Counted from the stretch's first letter, positions 19,101 through 27,425 are shown. The stretch is DNA of 64,000 bases from Fibrivirga algicola (GCF_011742925.1 NZ_WAEL01000006.1:1-64000); one strand, 5' to 3'. A program made the numbers and translations. The notes: generated by a model not told the origin, from the sequence alone.

Positions 19101-19578
19101 TGATTACCTTCTCAAACAACGCCTCTGGGTACGTTACAATGAGACCGGGTGGCATTCCGTTGCTCTGCCTGTTACCAATGTTTACCTGGTTCAGTACCTC
19201 GGCCCGCATGAGCACGTTGGCGTTCTCAACCTCCTCGTACTGGTAAGGCTTTTTATACGACATGGGAAACATCAGCACATTGCCTGACGTGCTGACCGAG
19301 TTAGTAGCCCGGTCGCGATCAGTGGCTTCTGTAATGCCAAGGAGGTTTTGCAAGTCATTGAAGAAATACGAGGCTTCTTCTTTATCAGTCAGAACAAACA
19401 GGTGATTGCCGCCGGTTTGTTTCGTTAGCGTAGCTGCTAAAACAGCGTCGAGGCTCCCTGTGATGCCTTTTACCTGAATGCGGGTAGGGTCAGTTTTGCT
19501 GCGGTTAAGCAGCGGTTGCGCGAGGATGTTAATAAACGGATCGTCGGCGTAAAGCGATAAAAGAGCAGTCGTTGTCAA
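16147..19578 (-). CDS. mfd: transcription-repair coupling factor Mfd
   Basis: 1143 residues, the normal length. Mfd removes RNA polymerase stalled at DNA lesions and recruits UvrA. The UvrB-homology region is N-terminal, the RNAP-interaction segment (GDYVTHVDHGIGRFAGMERV) is near residue 475, and the RecG-like translocase follows with Walker A GDVGFGKTEVAIRAA, Walker B DEEQ and TATPIPRTL. The C-terminal TRCF domain includes YEMYHQILDEAVQEL. The apparent start codon is TTG at 19578 (MTTTALLSLYADDPF); no suitable ATG lies near it. Confidence 0.96.
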   Translation of the reverse strand: MTTTALLSLYADDPFINILAQPLLNRSKTDPTRIQVKGITGSLDAVLAATLTKQTGGNHLFVLTDKEEASYFFNDLQNLLGITEATDRDRATNSVSTSGNVLMFPMSYKKPYQYEEVENANVLMRAEVLNQVNIGNRQSNGMPPGLIVTYPEALFEKVINRRSLKANTMAVRVGDRLDPNFISEMLQSYEFEKTDFVYEAGQFSVRGGIIDVFSFASEFPYRIELFGDEVESLRHFNPETQLSTDRLDLISIIPNVQTRLTQESRESFLDFLPKETCLWFKDIEFALEIIEKCFERAEQSLEQIVGAGGNIQVVDDPETLFETRRAFLNQVKGFTTVEFGRKFYFKSENKLAYPSKPQPSFNKDFKRVAEALSDYQGKGFTNIIVAESFKQLERLKTIFDEVDPFLKFQTLQVGIKEGFVDDTLKVACFTDHQIFDRYFKYRVRDKFSKSKALTLRELKTLQPGDYVTHVDHGIGRFAGMERVDVGGNEQEAIRLIYRDNDILLVSIHSLHKISKYSGKEGGPPTMSKLGSQEWDLKKSKVRKQVKDIARELIALYAKRRNAPGYRFSDDSFLQAELESSFIYEDTPDQAKATADVKNDMEKPHPMDRLVCGDVGFGKTEVAIRAAFKAVTDNKQVAILVPTTILAMQHYHTFKDRLANFPVKVGYINRFKTTAQIKETLRQAAAGELGILIGTHRIVNKDVKFKDLGLLIIDEEQKFGVKTKDRLKEMRVEVDVLTLTATPIPRTLHFSLMGARDLSVIATPPPNRQPVTTETHPFSDTLVRDAVSYELRRGGQVFFVHNRVSDIESIGNMIKRLVPDARIGVAHGQMEGDRLEKVMTRFIEGETDVLVSTNIIESGLDISNANTILINQAQNFGLSDVHQMRGRVGRSNKKAFCYLLTPPASVLSSDARKRLQTLEDFSDLGEGFKIAMRDLDIRGAGNLLGAEQSGFVNDLGYEMYHQILDEAVQELRETEFKELFMDSPDVFKPLLPDTVIETDLEVMIPESYVTNISERLSLYTRLDSIQNQIELQAFKKEVSDRFGPVPRGVENLFKMVSVRWKAEELHLEKLTLKNTILKGTFVSSEKDSRADSFFSSDRFGKVIDYIKAHPKECSLKDVKNRLIFTHQNVTNIDQMDRILEKLTN

Positions 19579-19610
19579 AGCGTAAAATCAGGTCTGCGAG
19601 AACACGAAAA

Positions 19611-19636
19611 GCCGCCGGGCGATAAAACCCGGCGGC
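19611..19636 (-). terminator. terminator behind the barstar gene
   Basis: GCCGCCGGG and CCCGGCGGC (arms 19611-19619 and 19628-19636) form a 9-bp GC-only stem with an 8-nt loop. On the minus strand it is followed by TTTTCG, as expected for the end of the RNase/inhibitor transcript coming from the right. Confidence 0.7.
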
Positions 19637-19741
19637 ATAAAAAGAACAGCGAAACAAGCTGATTTGTTGCCGTAATGTGGACTGCAGTCTGCATTTTTCT
19701 GCGTCGACCAACGAACTTAACTCCGTGTCACGGAGTCGTTT

Positions 19742-20185
19742 CTATCCGACTGTCTCAAACGCAATACCTTCCTGTTCCATCAATGCCTGAAGCCGGGGAC
19801 TTGTCTCAAAAACGACGGAAAATTCCTTCTTGTCGGCAAGGTCAGTCTCATCATCGGCCATCCATTTCCAATCTTCGGCCGTTGCTTCTAGAATGGCAAG
19901 TACAGAGGCCATCTTTTTCGGATCACGTTCCTGGCTAATCAACTGATCGGTATTGGTAAAATAGAGAACGATCTTCTCGTCTTCCAGCCATTGCAAATCG
20001 TTCAGGGCGTCGTTGAGCGCATCCAGGTTATTGCCAAAATCGGGAAACTCCAGGGCATCGGCAATCTGATCATAAAATTGCCGGAGTGTTCGTGCCTTAC
20101 TTCCGTCGATGTGAGCAATGAAATGATCTGGAAACCGATCGGCCAGTGCAGACTCAGAAGAAGACAGAATGAAGTTAGCAGCCAT
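19742..20185 (-). CDS. barstar-family ribonuclease inhibitor
   Basis: 147 residues, no signal peptide, so cytosolic. The barstar core is visible: FIAHIDGSKARTLRQFYDQI, ALEFPDFGNNLDALNDALND and the acidic KIVLYFTNTDQL strand. In true barstar the aspartates and the Asn-Leu-Asp-Ala-Leu stretch of this helix plug the RNase active site. It lies directly downstream of a barnase-type RNase in the same orientation (96-bp gap), so it is the natural immunity partner. The C-terminal ~60 residues (DDETDLADKKEFSVVF) extend beyond the 89-residue classic barstar. Confidence 0.85.
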   Translation of the reverse strand: MAANFILSSSESALADRFPDHFIAHIDGSKARTLRQFYDQIADALEFPDFGNNLDALNDALNDLQWLEDEKIVLYFTNTDQLISQERDPKKMASVLAILEATAEDWKWMADDETDLADKKEFSVVFETSPRLQALMEQEGIAFETVG

Positions 20186-20281
20186 AATTTAGGGGGGGTA
20201 CTGGTTATCCTTTACGATTTGATGTTGCTTCATTGGCCAGCAAAACAACGCCAAATCATAAACGATGAACAGCGAACCTAT

Positions 20282-20800
20282 TTATTTCACTTCCGTGAAC
20301 GTGTTATAATGATCGTTTGTGAACCAGGCACGGCCGTCTGAGCCGGTGACCAGGCGCTCGGTACCCCGGTTACGGCCTTGCACTTTAGGGTTAACATCCC
20401 ATTCCTGATACTGAATAGGTTTTCCATCTGTGTCTGACCGGGGTAGGTGGTTCTCGAAATTACCAAATCGGCGGCCACCAACGTACCCATCCATAGCCCG
20501 CTTGTTAGCGCGCACATAGACCAGCACATCATACACTTTCTGCGGAATCTGCCCAGTCTGAGAACGTGTACCAGTGCTTGTTCTAACAGCCTTTTCAGAT
20601 TGGTATTGCTGGGTACGTGGCTGGTCATCACGCTGCCTGTAGTCGCGATCCTGGTGTTTTCTCCGATGTTTTTTCTTATGCGATTGCTGTTCAGTAGCCT
20701 GTGTTTCTTTCGCTTGGGGCTGGCAATCAGTTAACAGCGACGTACCCAGTAACAGGCAGACAAACAGGAAATAGCGGCGTAGGTAGAAAAGCATGGACAT
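20282..20800 (-). CDS. exported barnase-type guanyl-specific ribonuclease
   Basis: 172 residues. A hydrophobic N-terminus (FLFVCLLLGTSLLTDC) suggests export, possibly as a lipoprotein (LTDC is a poor lipobox). A basic, disordered linker (KKKHRRKHQDRDYRQRDDQP) follows, then a C-terminal barnase/RNase N1 domain. Catalytic residues can be aligned by eye to barnase: Glu73 in YQEWDVNP, Arg83/Arg87 in GTERLVTG and His102 in FTNDHYNTF. The product would degrade RNA outside or on the cell surface; the barstar gene downstream protects the cytosol. ATG at 20800 or 20794 are both possible starts. Confidence 0.82.
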   Translation of the reverse strand: MSMLFYLRRYFLFVCLLLGTSLLTDCQPQAKETQATEQQSHKKKHRRKHQDRDYRQRDDQPRTQQYQSEKAVRTSTGTRSQTGQIPQKVYDVLVYVRANKRAMDGYVGGRRFGNFENHLPRSDTDGKPIQYQEWDVNPKVQGRNRGTERLVTGSDGRAWFTNDHYNTFTEVK

Positions 20801-20804
20801 AAAA

Positions 20805-20838
20805 AAACCTATAAGGTCTCAGAAGACCTTATAGGTTT
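20805..20838 (-). terminator. terminator with 15-bp perfect stem
   Basis: AAACCTATAAGGTCT (20805-20819) and its perfect complement (20824-20838) enclose a 4-nt loop. It lies between the muconolactone-isomerase-like gene and the RNase start, and a run of A's on the plus strand gives a U-tract for minus-strand transcripts. Confidence 0.8.
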
Positions 20839-20844
20839 GAAAAA

Positions 20845-21138
20845 TCAGTTCAAGGAAAACATCGGTACCCGTAGCGACACCACGTTGTTGAACATCAACT
20901 CAGAAATCTCAGGCTTCATATAGTCAATCAGCGGAAAACTGGCGATGGTTTCCAGCACATCCAGCTCTGAGTCGGCGTTGACAATGCACCATAATTTAGA
21001 ACGGTCAGCCGCCAGCGAGTAGGACAGAATATGCCCCTGCTCCATCAGCTCATTTATTTTGGCCCGTTGCTCTGGTACTTTGGCCATAAAGGCCGCGTCC
21101 ATGTTAGCCAGCGAGAACTCGACCATGAATTGACTCAT
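20845..21138 (-). CDS. small dimeric alpha/beta-barrel protein, muconolactone-isomerase-like
   Basis: 97 residues. MVEFSLANMDAAFMAKVPEQ at the start and LWCIVNADSELDVLETIASF in the middle resemble the muconolactone delta-isomerase/YciI-like ferredoxin-fold families, small enzymes or stress proteins acting on ring-cleavage products. It follows the esterase and dioxygenase genes closely (30-bp gap), which suggests a shared role with aromatic or quinone compounds. Substrate unknown. Confidence 0.65.
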   Translation of the reverse strand: MSQFMVEFSLANMDAAFMAKVPEQRAKINELMEQGHILSYSLAADRSKLWCIVNADSELDVLETIASFPLIDYMKPEISELMFNNVVSLRVPMFSLN

Positions 21139-21168
21139 AACAACTAGTAGTTAAGTGCCTGGCCAGAA

Positions 21169-21798
21169 TTACTTGGCCACTAATACGGTATTAACCAAAG
21201 ATAATTCATCTTCGTTAATTGTATGCCCACCATTTTTATAGATTCGTGTTTGCACGGTAGCTCCCATCCGGGTGTAAATAGCTTCTGTCTCCAACACACG
21301 CGCCTTCGGAATGTGCGCATCAGGGTCACTACAACCTAAAACAACCGGTGTTCCACCGAACGTACCCGGATAATCGCGTGGTGTTGTATCTGGTCCAATT
21401 ACCCCGCCGCTCAACCCAAAAATGCCGCCATACACCGCCGGGTTTCGCGCTAGAAACTCAAGTGTTAAACAGGCTCCCTGCGAGAAACCAAGCCAGTACA
21501 ACTGTGGTAGTTTAACGTTATAATCTGCCTGTAAACGCGCCCTGATCATCTCTAAGGTTGTCAGTGCCGATGATAGGTATGGTTCGTTACGCTCGGTCGG
21601 CTGTAAAAACGAGTACGGATACCAGGTGCTATCGGTTGCTTGCGGTGCCACAAAAGCCATATCGTCACCCTTCAAGTATTGACTCAGCGACAATATATCA
21701 CGCGCTGAACCTACTCGTCCATGCACCATGACCATGACACGCTTTGCCTCTTCAAGCGGTACACCGGCAGTGAGAAAGTTATTGGGATTGTGAATCAT
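21169..21798 (-). CDS. MhqD-like phospholipase/carboxylesterase (alpha/beta hydrolase)
   Basis: About 209 residues. The nucleophile elbow is WLGFSQGACLTLEFLA (Ser), followed by an Asp in LGCSDPDAHIP and the His in IYKNGGHTINEDE, a complete catalytic triad of the PF02230 family. Start 21798 (MIHNPNNFLTAG) is preferred; the open frame to 21885 runs through a palindromic repeat and encodes unlikely cysteine-rich sequence. It is paired with a ring-cleaving-type dioxygenase, as in the Bacillus mhqNOD hydroquinone-resistance operon. Confidence 0.8.
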   Translation of the reverse strand: MIHNPNNFLTAGVPLEEAKRVMVMVHGRVGSARDILSLSQYLKGDDMAFVAPQATDSTWYPYSFLQPTERNEPYLSSALTTLEMIRARLQADYNVKLPQLYWLGFSQGACLTLEFLARNPAVYGGIFGLSGGVIGPDTTPRDYPGTFGGTPVVLGCSDPDAHIPKARVLETEAIYTRMGATVQTRIYKNGGHTINEDELSLVNTVLVAK

Positions 21799-21833
21799 GG
21801 GAAGGCAAGTTTGACGTTTGTTGTTGCTTGGGG

Positions 21834-21901
21834 TTGCGCAGTTGGTTCGGCGCGTCCTAATCCCGCACAGGGGGCAAAGACGCACCGAACCAACTGCGCA
21901 A
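21834..21901. repeat. palindromic intergenic repeat
   Basis: TTGCGCAGTTGGTTCGG (21834-21850) and its perfect 17-bp complement (21885-21901) flank a 34-bp centre whose ends also pair with one mismatch. It fills the gap between the dioxygenase and the esterase. It resembles a REP-type element rather than a plain terminator. Confidence 0.7.
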
Positions 21902-21914
21902 GTGTGAATTAAAA

Positions 21915-22847
21915 CTAGTTTATGACTGGCAGTACGCTCTCTAGTTGAGCCCGACGTGCCTCATATTGTGAAGGTAGCATCAGCGACGTACCCAGTGAGT
22001 CAGGCGACTCGTCGATGGCAAAACCAGGTGGGTTAGTCGCTACTTCGAATAATACCCCACCTGGCTCACGGAAGTAAATACTGTGGAAGTAATTACGATC
22101 CTGCACGGGCGTGACGTGATACCCTCCTTCAGCTAGTTGCTCCTGAATGATTAACTGAGTTTCGTCACTATCAGTTGAAAAAGCAACGTGGTGAACAGAC
22201 CCTGCACCCTGAAAAGCGCGAACCGGATTAGACGACACGCGAATATCAACGTACCTGCCCGATCCCCCGGTGCCAGCTTCGTAGCGGAACAAGTCTCCTT
22301 CTTCGGCCACAAGGCGGTGCTGCATGATACCGGTCAGCAACTCAACTGTCCGGTCGGGCTTTAGCTCTTCCAGGGTTACGGTATGAAAACCACGAATGGC
22401 GCTCTCAATCGCGATCTGTCCGTTCGTATAACCAGGTCGGGTGTCGGCATCATTGAAAACCAGTTCGATACCCATTCCGTCATAGTCTTCAAAGCGAACA
22501 TACATTTCGTCAAACCGTTTATTTGGTCCGGCGTAGGCAATTTGAAATTGATGCAACCGATCGAGCCAAAAGCTCATCCCTGCAACGGGCACGGAAAATG
22601 CGGTGTATGTTAACTGACCAGCTCCCTTACGGCCACGCGGAATGTTTCCGTAAGGAAATGACGTGTAGATACTGCCTGGTGAACCCGTTTCGTCGCCGTA
22701 GTAGAGGTGGTATACATCTGGGGCATCGAAGTTGACCGTTTTTTTCAAAAGCCTGAGCCCTAATACAGTCCTGTAAAAGTCTACGTTGCGATGTGTATCA
22801 CCAGCTATTGCGGTTACATGGTGAAGGCCATTAATGAGTGTGCTCAT
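21915..22847 (-). CDS. MhqO-like ring-cleaving dioxygenase (VOC / glyoxalase fold)
   Basis: 310 residues with two vicinal-oxygen-chelate modules. NGLHHVTAIAGDTHRNVDFY opens the N-terminal module and SVHHVAFSTDSDE the second; the glutamate in YFREPGGVLFEVATNPPGF completes the usual His-His-Glu metal triad. This matches the YkcA/MhqO group of putative hydroquinone or catechol dioxygenases. It is the first gene of a minus-strand run with the esterase and the isomerase-like protein. A weak TGTAT-N9-ATACA repeat (22872-22890) upstream might be a regulator site. Confidence 0.85.
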   Translation of the reverse strand: MSTLINGLHHVTAIAGDTHRNVDFYRTVLGLRLLKKTVNFDAPDVYHLYYGDETGSPGSIYTSFPYGNIPRGRKGAGQLTYTAFSVPVAGMSFWLDRLHQFQIAYAGPNKRFDEMYVRFEDYDGMGIELVFNDADTRPGYTNGQIAIESAIRGFHTVTLEELKPDRTVELLTGIMQHRLVAEEGDLFRYEAGTGGSGRYVDIRVSSNPVRAFQGAGSVHHVAFSTDSDETQLIIQEQLAEGGYHVTPVQDRNYFHSIYFREPGGVLFEVATNPPGFAIDESPDSLGTSLMLPSQYEARRAQLESVLPVIN

Positions 22848-23022
22848 GGTTTAGTTATTTTTATTTTCAACTGTATTTAATGTTGATACATTTAATTGTG
22901 GCAAATCGTTCAATCATTATTAAAAGCCAAAATAATTTCCCGGTTTGTAGGCTATTTAAACTACTAGGCTGATGAATCGTTTACTTCTTCAGCACTACAC
23001 CACAATATTTTAACAAGTTGGA

Positions 23023-23823
23023 ATGAATTCCTCTTCGCAACCCACTGAACGTCCATTTCTAAGTAAGCGCTTCGACGGGATACTGTTGTCTCTGTACAAC
23101 ATATTCACGTTTATGGGCCGCTTCTTTCGAGAGGTCGTACTCCCCCCCTACGAAGGGCGTGAAATAATCCGGCAATGCTACGAGGTGGGGGTGCGTTCGC
23201 TCCCGCTAATCTCCCTGACGGGCTTCATTACCGGTATTGTATTCACTAATCAGTCGCGTCCTTCACTGGCGCAGTTTGGTGCTACCTCGTGGTTGCCTTC
23301 GCTGGTATCCATTGCGCTGGTGCGGGCTATTGGGCCGCTGGTGACTTCGCTGATTGCAGCCGGGCGCGTAGGCTCAAACATTGGAGCTGAATTAAGCTCA
23401 ATGCGGGTAACCGAGCAGATAGATGCCATGGAGGTGTCGGCTACCAACCCGTTCAAATTTCTGGTAGTCAGTCGGGTATTGGCCACCACGTTTATGATTC
23501 CGGTGCTTACGATGTACGCTATTGCGGTAGGTCTGCTGGGGTCATTCCTCAATGTAAGTGGGAATGAAGCAACCAGTATGCGGTCCTTTATCAGCGAAGT
23601 ATTCAACACCATTACCTTCCTTGATATCTTCTCGTCGGTGGTTAAATCGATTGTTTTCGGGTTTACCATCGGTATGGTTGGCTGCTATCAGGGGTATAAT
23701 TCATCAAAAGGCACAGAAGGGGTTGGTAAAGCAGCCAATGCGTCGGTGGTAACCTCGATGTTTCTGGTATTTGTCGAAGAATTACTCGCCTTACAAATTG
23801 TCGGAGCCATCCGGGATATGTAG
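23023..23823 (+). CDS. mlaE: MlaE-type ABC lipid transporter permease
   Basis: 266 residues with five to six transmembrane helices. SLPLISLTGFITGIVFTNQS, IGSNIGAELSSMRVTEQIDAM-like sequence (residues ~120-140) and the C-terminal GVGKAANASVVTSMFLVFVEE are MlaE (PF02405) signatures. With the ATPase and MCE protein downstream it forms an inner-membrane phospholipid transporter that keeps outer-membrane lipid asymmetry. Divergent from the dioxygenase gene. Confidence 0.9.
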   Translation: MNSSSQPTERPFLSKRFDGILLSLYNIFTFMGRFFREVVLPPYEGREIIRQCYEVGVRSLPLISLTGFITGIVFTNQSRPSLAQFGATSWLPSLVSIALVRAIGPLVTSLIAAGRVGSNIGAELSSMRVTEQIDAMEVSATNPFKFLVVSRVLATTFMIPVLTMYAIAVGLLGSFLNVSGNEATSMRSFISEVFNTITFLDIFSSVVKSIVFGFTIGMVGCYQGYNSSKGTEGVGKAANASVVTSMFLVFVEELLALQIVGAIRDM

Positions 23824-23842
23824 GTAAACCACTCCATTAGCT

Positions 23843-24589
23843 ATGCCACAATCAGTTATTCAGATAAAAGACCTGCATGTCGCCTTTGGCGATAACTACG
23901 TCTTGCGCGGGGTTGATCTGGATCTATACAAAGGAGAAAACCTGGTCGTGCTGGGTCGTTCCGGAACAGGTAAATCAGTATTGATCAAGGTACTGGTCGG
24001 CCTGTTAAAGCCCGATTCGGGAACCGTAAAGGTGCTAGATGAAGACGTTACTGCGCTAGATTCTATTGCCCTTGATCAGCTTCGTCTGAAGGTTGGATTC
24101 TCCTTTCAGAATAGTGCGTTGTACGATAGTATGACAGTCCGCGAAAACCTGGAGTTTCCGCTGGTGCGTAATGTCCGCAACCTGACGCGCGCCGAAATAA
24201 ACCGGCAGGTCGAAGAAGCTCTTGACGACGTAGGGTTGAAACAGGCTATCAATCAGGTACCATCTGAGCTATCGGGTGGTCAGCGTAAACGAATCGGTAT
24301 TGCCCGTACGCTGATCCTGAAGCCCGAAATAATGTTATATGATGAACCTACGGCGGGTCTTGACCCAATAACCTGTACGGACATCAATAACCTAATCAAC
24401 GAAGTACAGGAGCGCCACGGGGCTTCATCAATCATCATTACCCACGATCTCACCTGTGCTAAAACCGTTGGTGACCGAATCGCTATGCTGTTCGACGGAC
24501 AGTTTCAGCGGGTGGGTACGTTCGACGAGGTATTTGCTACCGACGACGAACGTGTTAAACAATTCTATCACTACAATTTCACTGAATAA
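23843..24589 (+). CDS. mlaF: MlaF-type ABC transporter ATPase
   Basis: 248 residues. Walker A GRSGTGKSVLIKVLVG, signature LSGGQRKRIGIARTL, Walker B MLYDEPTAGLDP and H-loop IIITHD are intact. It starts 19 bp after mlaE and belongs to the same operon. The substrate is inferred to be phospholipid from the MlaE and MCE partners. Confidence 0.92.
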   Translation: MPQSVIQIKDLHVAFGDNYVLRGVDLDLYKGENLVVLGRSGTGKSVLIKVLVGLLKPDSGTVKVLDEDVTALDSIALDQLRLKVGFSFQNSALYDSMTVRENLEFPLVRNVRNLTRAEINRQVEEALDDVGLKQAINQVPSELSGGQRKRIGIARTLILKPEIMLYDEPTAGLDPITCTDINNLINEVQERHGASSIIITHDLTCAKTVGDRIAMLFDGQFQRVGTFDEVFATDDERVKQFYHYNFTE

Positions 24590-24713
24590 CAATGGGGGAG
24601 CAGATACCGCAGTTTGAGTTAATGTACATGGCTTTGTGTTCAATCAAGTTCATCTGAGGTATAAGTGCAAGCATTAATATGCTTCACCCGCGTTCTAGTC
24701 AACACACAACTTT

Positions 24714-25742
24714 ATGAAATCAAATCGACGTGGCGTAATAGTCGGCCTATTTGTACTTATTGGTCTAACCATTCTGATTGCGGGCATTCTGTTCTTGGGT
24801 GGCCAGCAAAAACGATTCGTATCTACGCTCCAGATTAAGGCCGTATTCAACGACGTTGGCGGCTTGAAAACAGGCAATAACGTTTGGTTTTCGGGCGTAA
24901 AAATCGGCACCATCAAGCGCATCAGCTTTGTGGGTGCCTCGAAGGTAGAGGTCGACATGAACATTGAAGAAAAGTCGGCTCAATACATTCGGAAAGATGC
25001 TCAGGCAACCCTTGGTTCTGACGGACTGATCGGGAACAAACTGATTGTCATTGTGGGTGGTTCGCCAAAATCACCGCCCGTAGAAGAAGGTGATCAACTA
25101 CGGGCTCGGGAAGCACTCAGCATGGAATCAATCATTGACACCTTACAGATAACTAACCGTAACCTGCTGAAAATTACGACCGACATTGGGAGCATTGTGA
25201 ACCGGGTTAAAAATGGACGGGGTCTGGCTGGTCTGTTGCTGAATGATACAACGATCGTGCAGACGTTCCGGGGAACAATGAACGGACTACAGACGGCATC
25301 CAATAATGCCGCTAAAATGACTAATTCACTGACTGTTTACACGGCGAAGCTGAACCGCCCAGGTACGCTAGCGAATGATTTGGTATCAGACACGGCCATC
25401 ATGCGTAGTGTTCGGGCGTCGACCGCTAACCTACAACGGGCTTCTGTATCAGCCAATGATGTAGTTGCTGATGTGAAACAGGCCAGCGAGAAGCTCAAAA
25501 ATGGAAACAGCGCCCTCGGTGTGCTGACCAGCGACCTGTCGGTCGGAAATGATATTCGCGGTACAGTTCGTAACCTGAACAGCAGTACTAAGAAGCTCGA
25601 TGAAAACCTTGAAGCATTAAAGAGCAATTTCCTGTTCCGGGGCTATTTCAAGAAACAGGAAAAGGCCAAAGCCAAAGCCGCGAAAGAAGCTGAAAAGAAC
25701 GGGTCGCCGACCCCCACCACCCCCGCTGACTCGGTTAGGTAG
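24714..25742 (+). CDS. MCE-domain (MlaD-like) lipid transport protein
   Basis: 342 residues. One N-terminal transmembrane helix (GVIVGLFVLIGLTILIAGIL) anchors it in the inner membrane. A single MCE domain follows (KAVFNDVGGLKTGNNVWFSG, to about residue 115), then a long helical region and a Lys/Ala-rich tail. It forms the periplasmic ring that receives lipid from MlaE/F. No MlaB or MlaC homologue is beside it, and a 124-bp gap separates it from mlaF. Confidence 0.88.
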   Translation: MKSNRRGVIVGLFVLIGLTILIAGILFLGGQQKRFVSTLQIKAVFNDVGGLKTGNNVWFSGVKIGTIKRISFVGASKVEVDMNIEEKSAQYIRKDAQATLGSDGLIGNKLIVIVGGSPKSPPVEEGDQLRAREALSMESIIDTLQITNRNLLKITTDIGSIVNRVKNGRGLAGLLLNDTTIVQTFRGTMNGLQTASNNAAKMTNSLTVYTAKLNRPGTLANDLVSDTAIMRSVRASTANLQRASVSANDVVADVKQASEKLKNGNSALGVLTSDLSVGNDIRGTVRNLNSSTKKLDENLEALKSNFLFRGYFKKQEKAKAKAAKEAEKNGSPTPTTPADSVR

Positions 25743-25758
25743 CGGCCCAAAGCGATAT

Positions 25759-25826
25759 AACTAACCAAAACAGACACGGCCCGCTCATAGTCAAATGTGA
25801 GCGGGCCGTGTCTGTTTTGGTTAGTT
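25759..25826. terminator. bidirectional terminator with 29-bp perfect arms
   Basis: Arms 25759-25787 and 25798-25826 are perfect complements with a 10-nt loop. A AACTAACCAAAACAGAC-like AT-rich base flanks a GC-rich GGCCCGCTC core. It lies between the convergent MCE and yifB genes. Confidence 0.87.
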
Positions 25827-25835
25827 GTGTCACCT

Positions 25836-27377
25836 TTATCCCGCCCAGTTCTCCCGATCGAGGCTACGGTATTGAATGGCTTCAGCCAAGTGCTCGATCC
25901 GGATATCGTCTGTGTTGGCGAGATCGGCAATTGTCCTGGATACTTTCAAGATACGGTCATAGGCGCGGGCCGACAAGCCAAGGCGTTCCATAGCGGTCTT
26001 AAGCAAAATGCGCCCCGCCTGGTTAATTTCGCAGACTTCTTTCACCATTTGAGAGGGCATCATGGCGTTGGAATAGATGCCATCGTGACCTTCAAACCGC
26101 TTTATCTGCCGTTCACGCGCTTTGATTACGCGCTCGCGAATGGCTTCACTGGTTTCGGCGGGCCGATTACCTGTCATCTGATCAAAGGAAACGGGCGTCA
26201 CCTCTACATGTAGATCGATCCGGTCGAGCAGGGGGCCACTTACCTTGTTCAGGTATTTCTGCACTACACCGGGGCCGCACACGCACTCTTTGTCGGGGTG
26301 GTTGTAGTAGCCACAGGGGCAGGGATTCATGCTTGAGATCAACATAAAATTGGCCGGGAACTCCACAGCCCATTTTGCCCGTGAAATGCTCACCTTGCGG
26401 TCTTCGAGCGGTTGCCGCATCACTTCCAGGGCCGATCGCTTAAACTCCGGTAGTTCGTCCAGAAAAAGAACCCCATTATGGGCCAGCGATATCTCACCGG
26501 GTTGTGGAAAGCTCCCCCCTCCTACCAGTGCTGCGTCTGATATGGTATGGTGTGGCGCCCGATAGGGCCGCTGCGAGACCAGCGTGGCCTTTGACCCTAG
26601 TTTGCCTGCTACGGAGTGAATTTTGGTCGTTTCCAGCGCTTCCTGCAACGTCATGGGGGGTAGAATGGTGGGCAACCGTTTGGCCAGCATGGTTTTGCCG
26701 GCACCGGGTGGCCCAATCATGATAACATTGTGCCCACCGGCGGCAGCAATTTCCATCGCCCGCTTGATGTTTTCCTGCCCCTGCACGTGCGCAAAGTCAG
26801 CATCGTATGCGTTTTGGCTACTGAAAAACAGATCCCGGGTGTCGACGACCAATGGCTCAATGGCTTTTTTGCCCTCAAAAAATTCGAGCGCATCCATCAT
26901 TGTTTCGACCGGAATGATGTCGAGGTTGTTGACAATAGCGGCCTCTTCGGCGTTTTCAACGGGTAATACAAAACCTTTGTACCCTTTTTTTCGCGCTTCA
27001 ATAGCAATAGGTAATACCCCTTTTATGGGACGTAATGTGCCGTCTAAAGCGAGTTCGCCCATAATGACGTACTCGTCAAGCTCTTTCTCGAAATTGACCT
27101 GCTCAGACGCTTTTAATACACAGAGAGCAATGGGCAAATCGTAGGCGGACCCCTCTTTCCGAATGTCGGCCGGGGCCAGATTAACGACTACTTTCTGGCG
27201 CGGCATTCGGTATCCACAGTACTTTAGCGATGATTCAACGCGTTGTTCGCTTTCTTTTACGGCACTGTCGGGTAAGCCGACCATGAAAAATTTCATGCCC
27301 TGTCCGGCTGTCACTTCAACGGTAATAATGGTGGCGTTTACGCCATAAACGGCTGCGCCAAAAGTTTTTGCAAGCAT
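25836..27377 (-). CDS. comM: YifB/ComM family Mg-chelatase-like AAA+ ATPase
   Basis: 513 residues. The N-terminal Lon-like domain, Walker A GPPGAGKTMLAKRL and the zinc-binding CPCGYYNHPDKECVCG loop are present. It belongs to the family that includes ComM, a branch-migration helicase used in natural transformation of Vibrio, Haemophilus and others. The open frame extends to 27440, but MLAKTFGAAVYGVNAT (27377) is the standard family start. Homologues are also widespread in bacteria not known to take up DNA. Confidence 0.9.
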   Translation of the reverse strand: MLAKTFGAAVYGVNATIITVEVTAGQGMKFFMVGLPDSAVKESEQRVESSLKYCGYRMPRQKVVVNLAPADIRKEGSAYDLPIALCVLKASEQVNFEKELDEYVIMGELALDGTLRPIKGVLPIAIEARKKGYKGFVLPVENAEEAAIVNNLDIIPVETMMDALEFFEGKKAIEPLVVDTRDLFFSSQNAYDADFAHVQGQENIKRAMEIAAAGGHNVIMIGPPGAGKTMLAKRLPTILPPMTLQEALETTKIHSVAGKLGSKATLVSQRPYRAPHHTISDAALVGGGSFPQPGEISLAHNGVLFLDELPEFKRSALEVMRQPLEDRKVSISRAKWAVEFPANFMLISSMNPCPCGYYNHPDKECVCGPGVVQKYLNKVSGPLLDRIDLHVEVTPVSFDQMTGNRPAETSEAIRERVIKARERQIKRFEGHDGIYSNAMMPSQMVKEVCEINQAGRILLKTAMERLGLSARAYDRILKVSRTIADLANTDDIRIEHLAEAIQYRSLDRENWAG

Positions 27378-27425
27378 GGCTTTACGGTAGGCAACTATAC
27401 GGTTACACCGAAAAGGTATAACAGT

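Noticed and set aside
25797-26213. 138-residue open frame opposite yifB
   Set aside because: It lies antisense to a well-supported gene and shows no recognisable domain.
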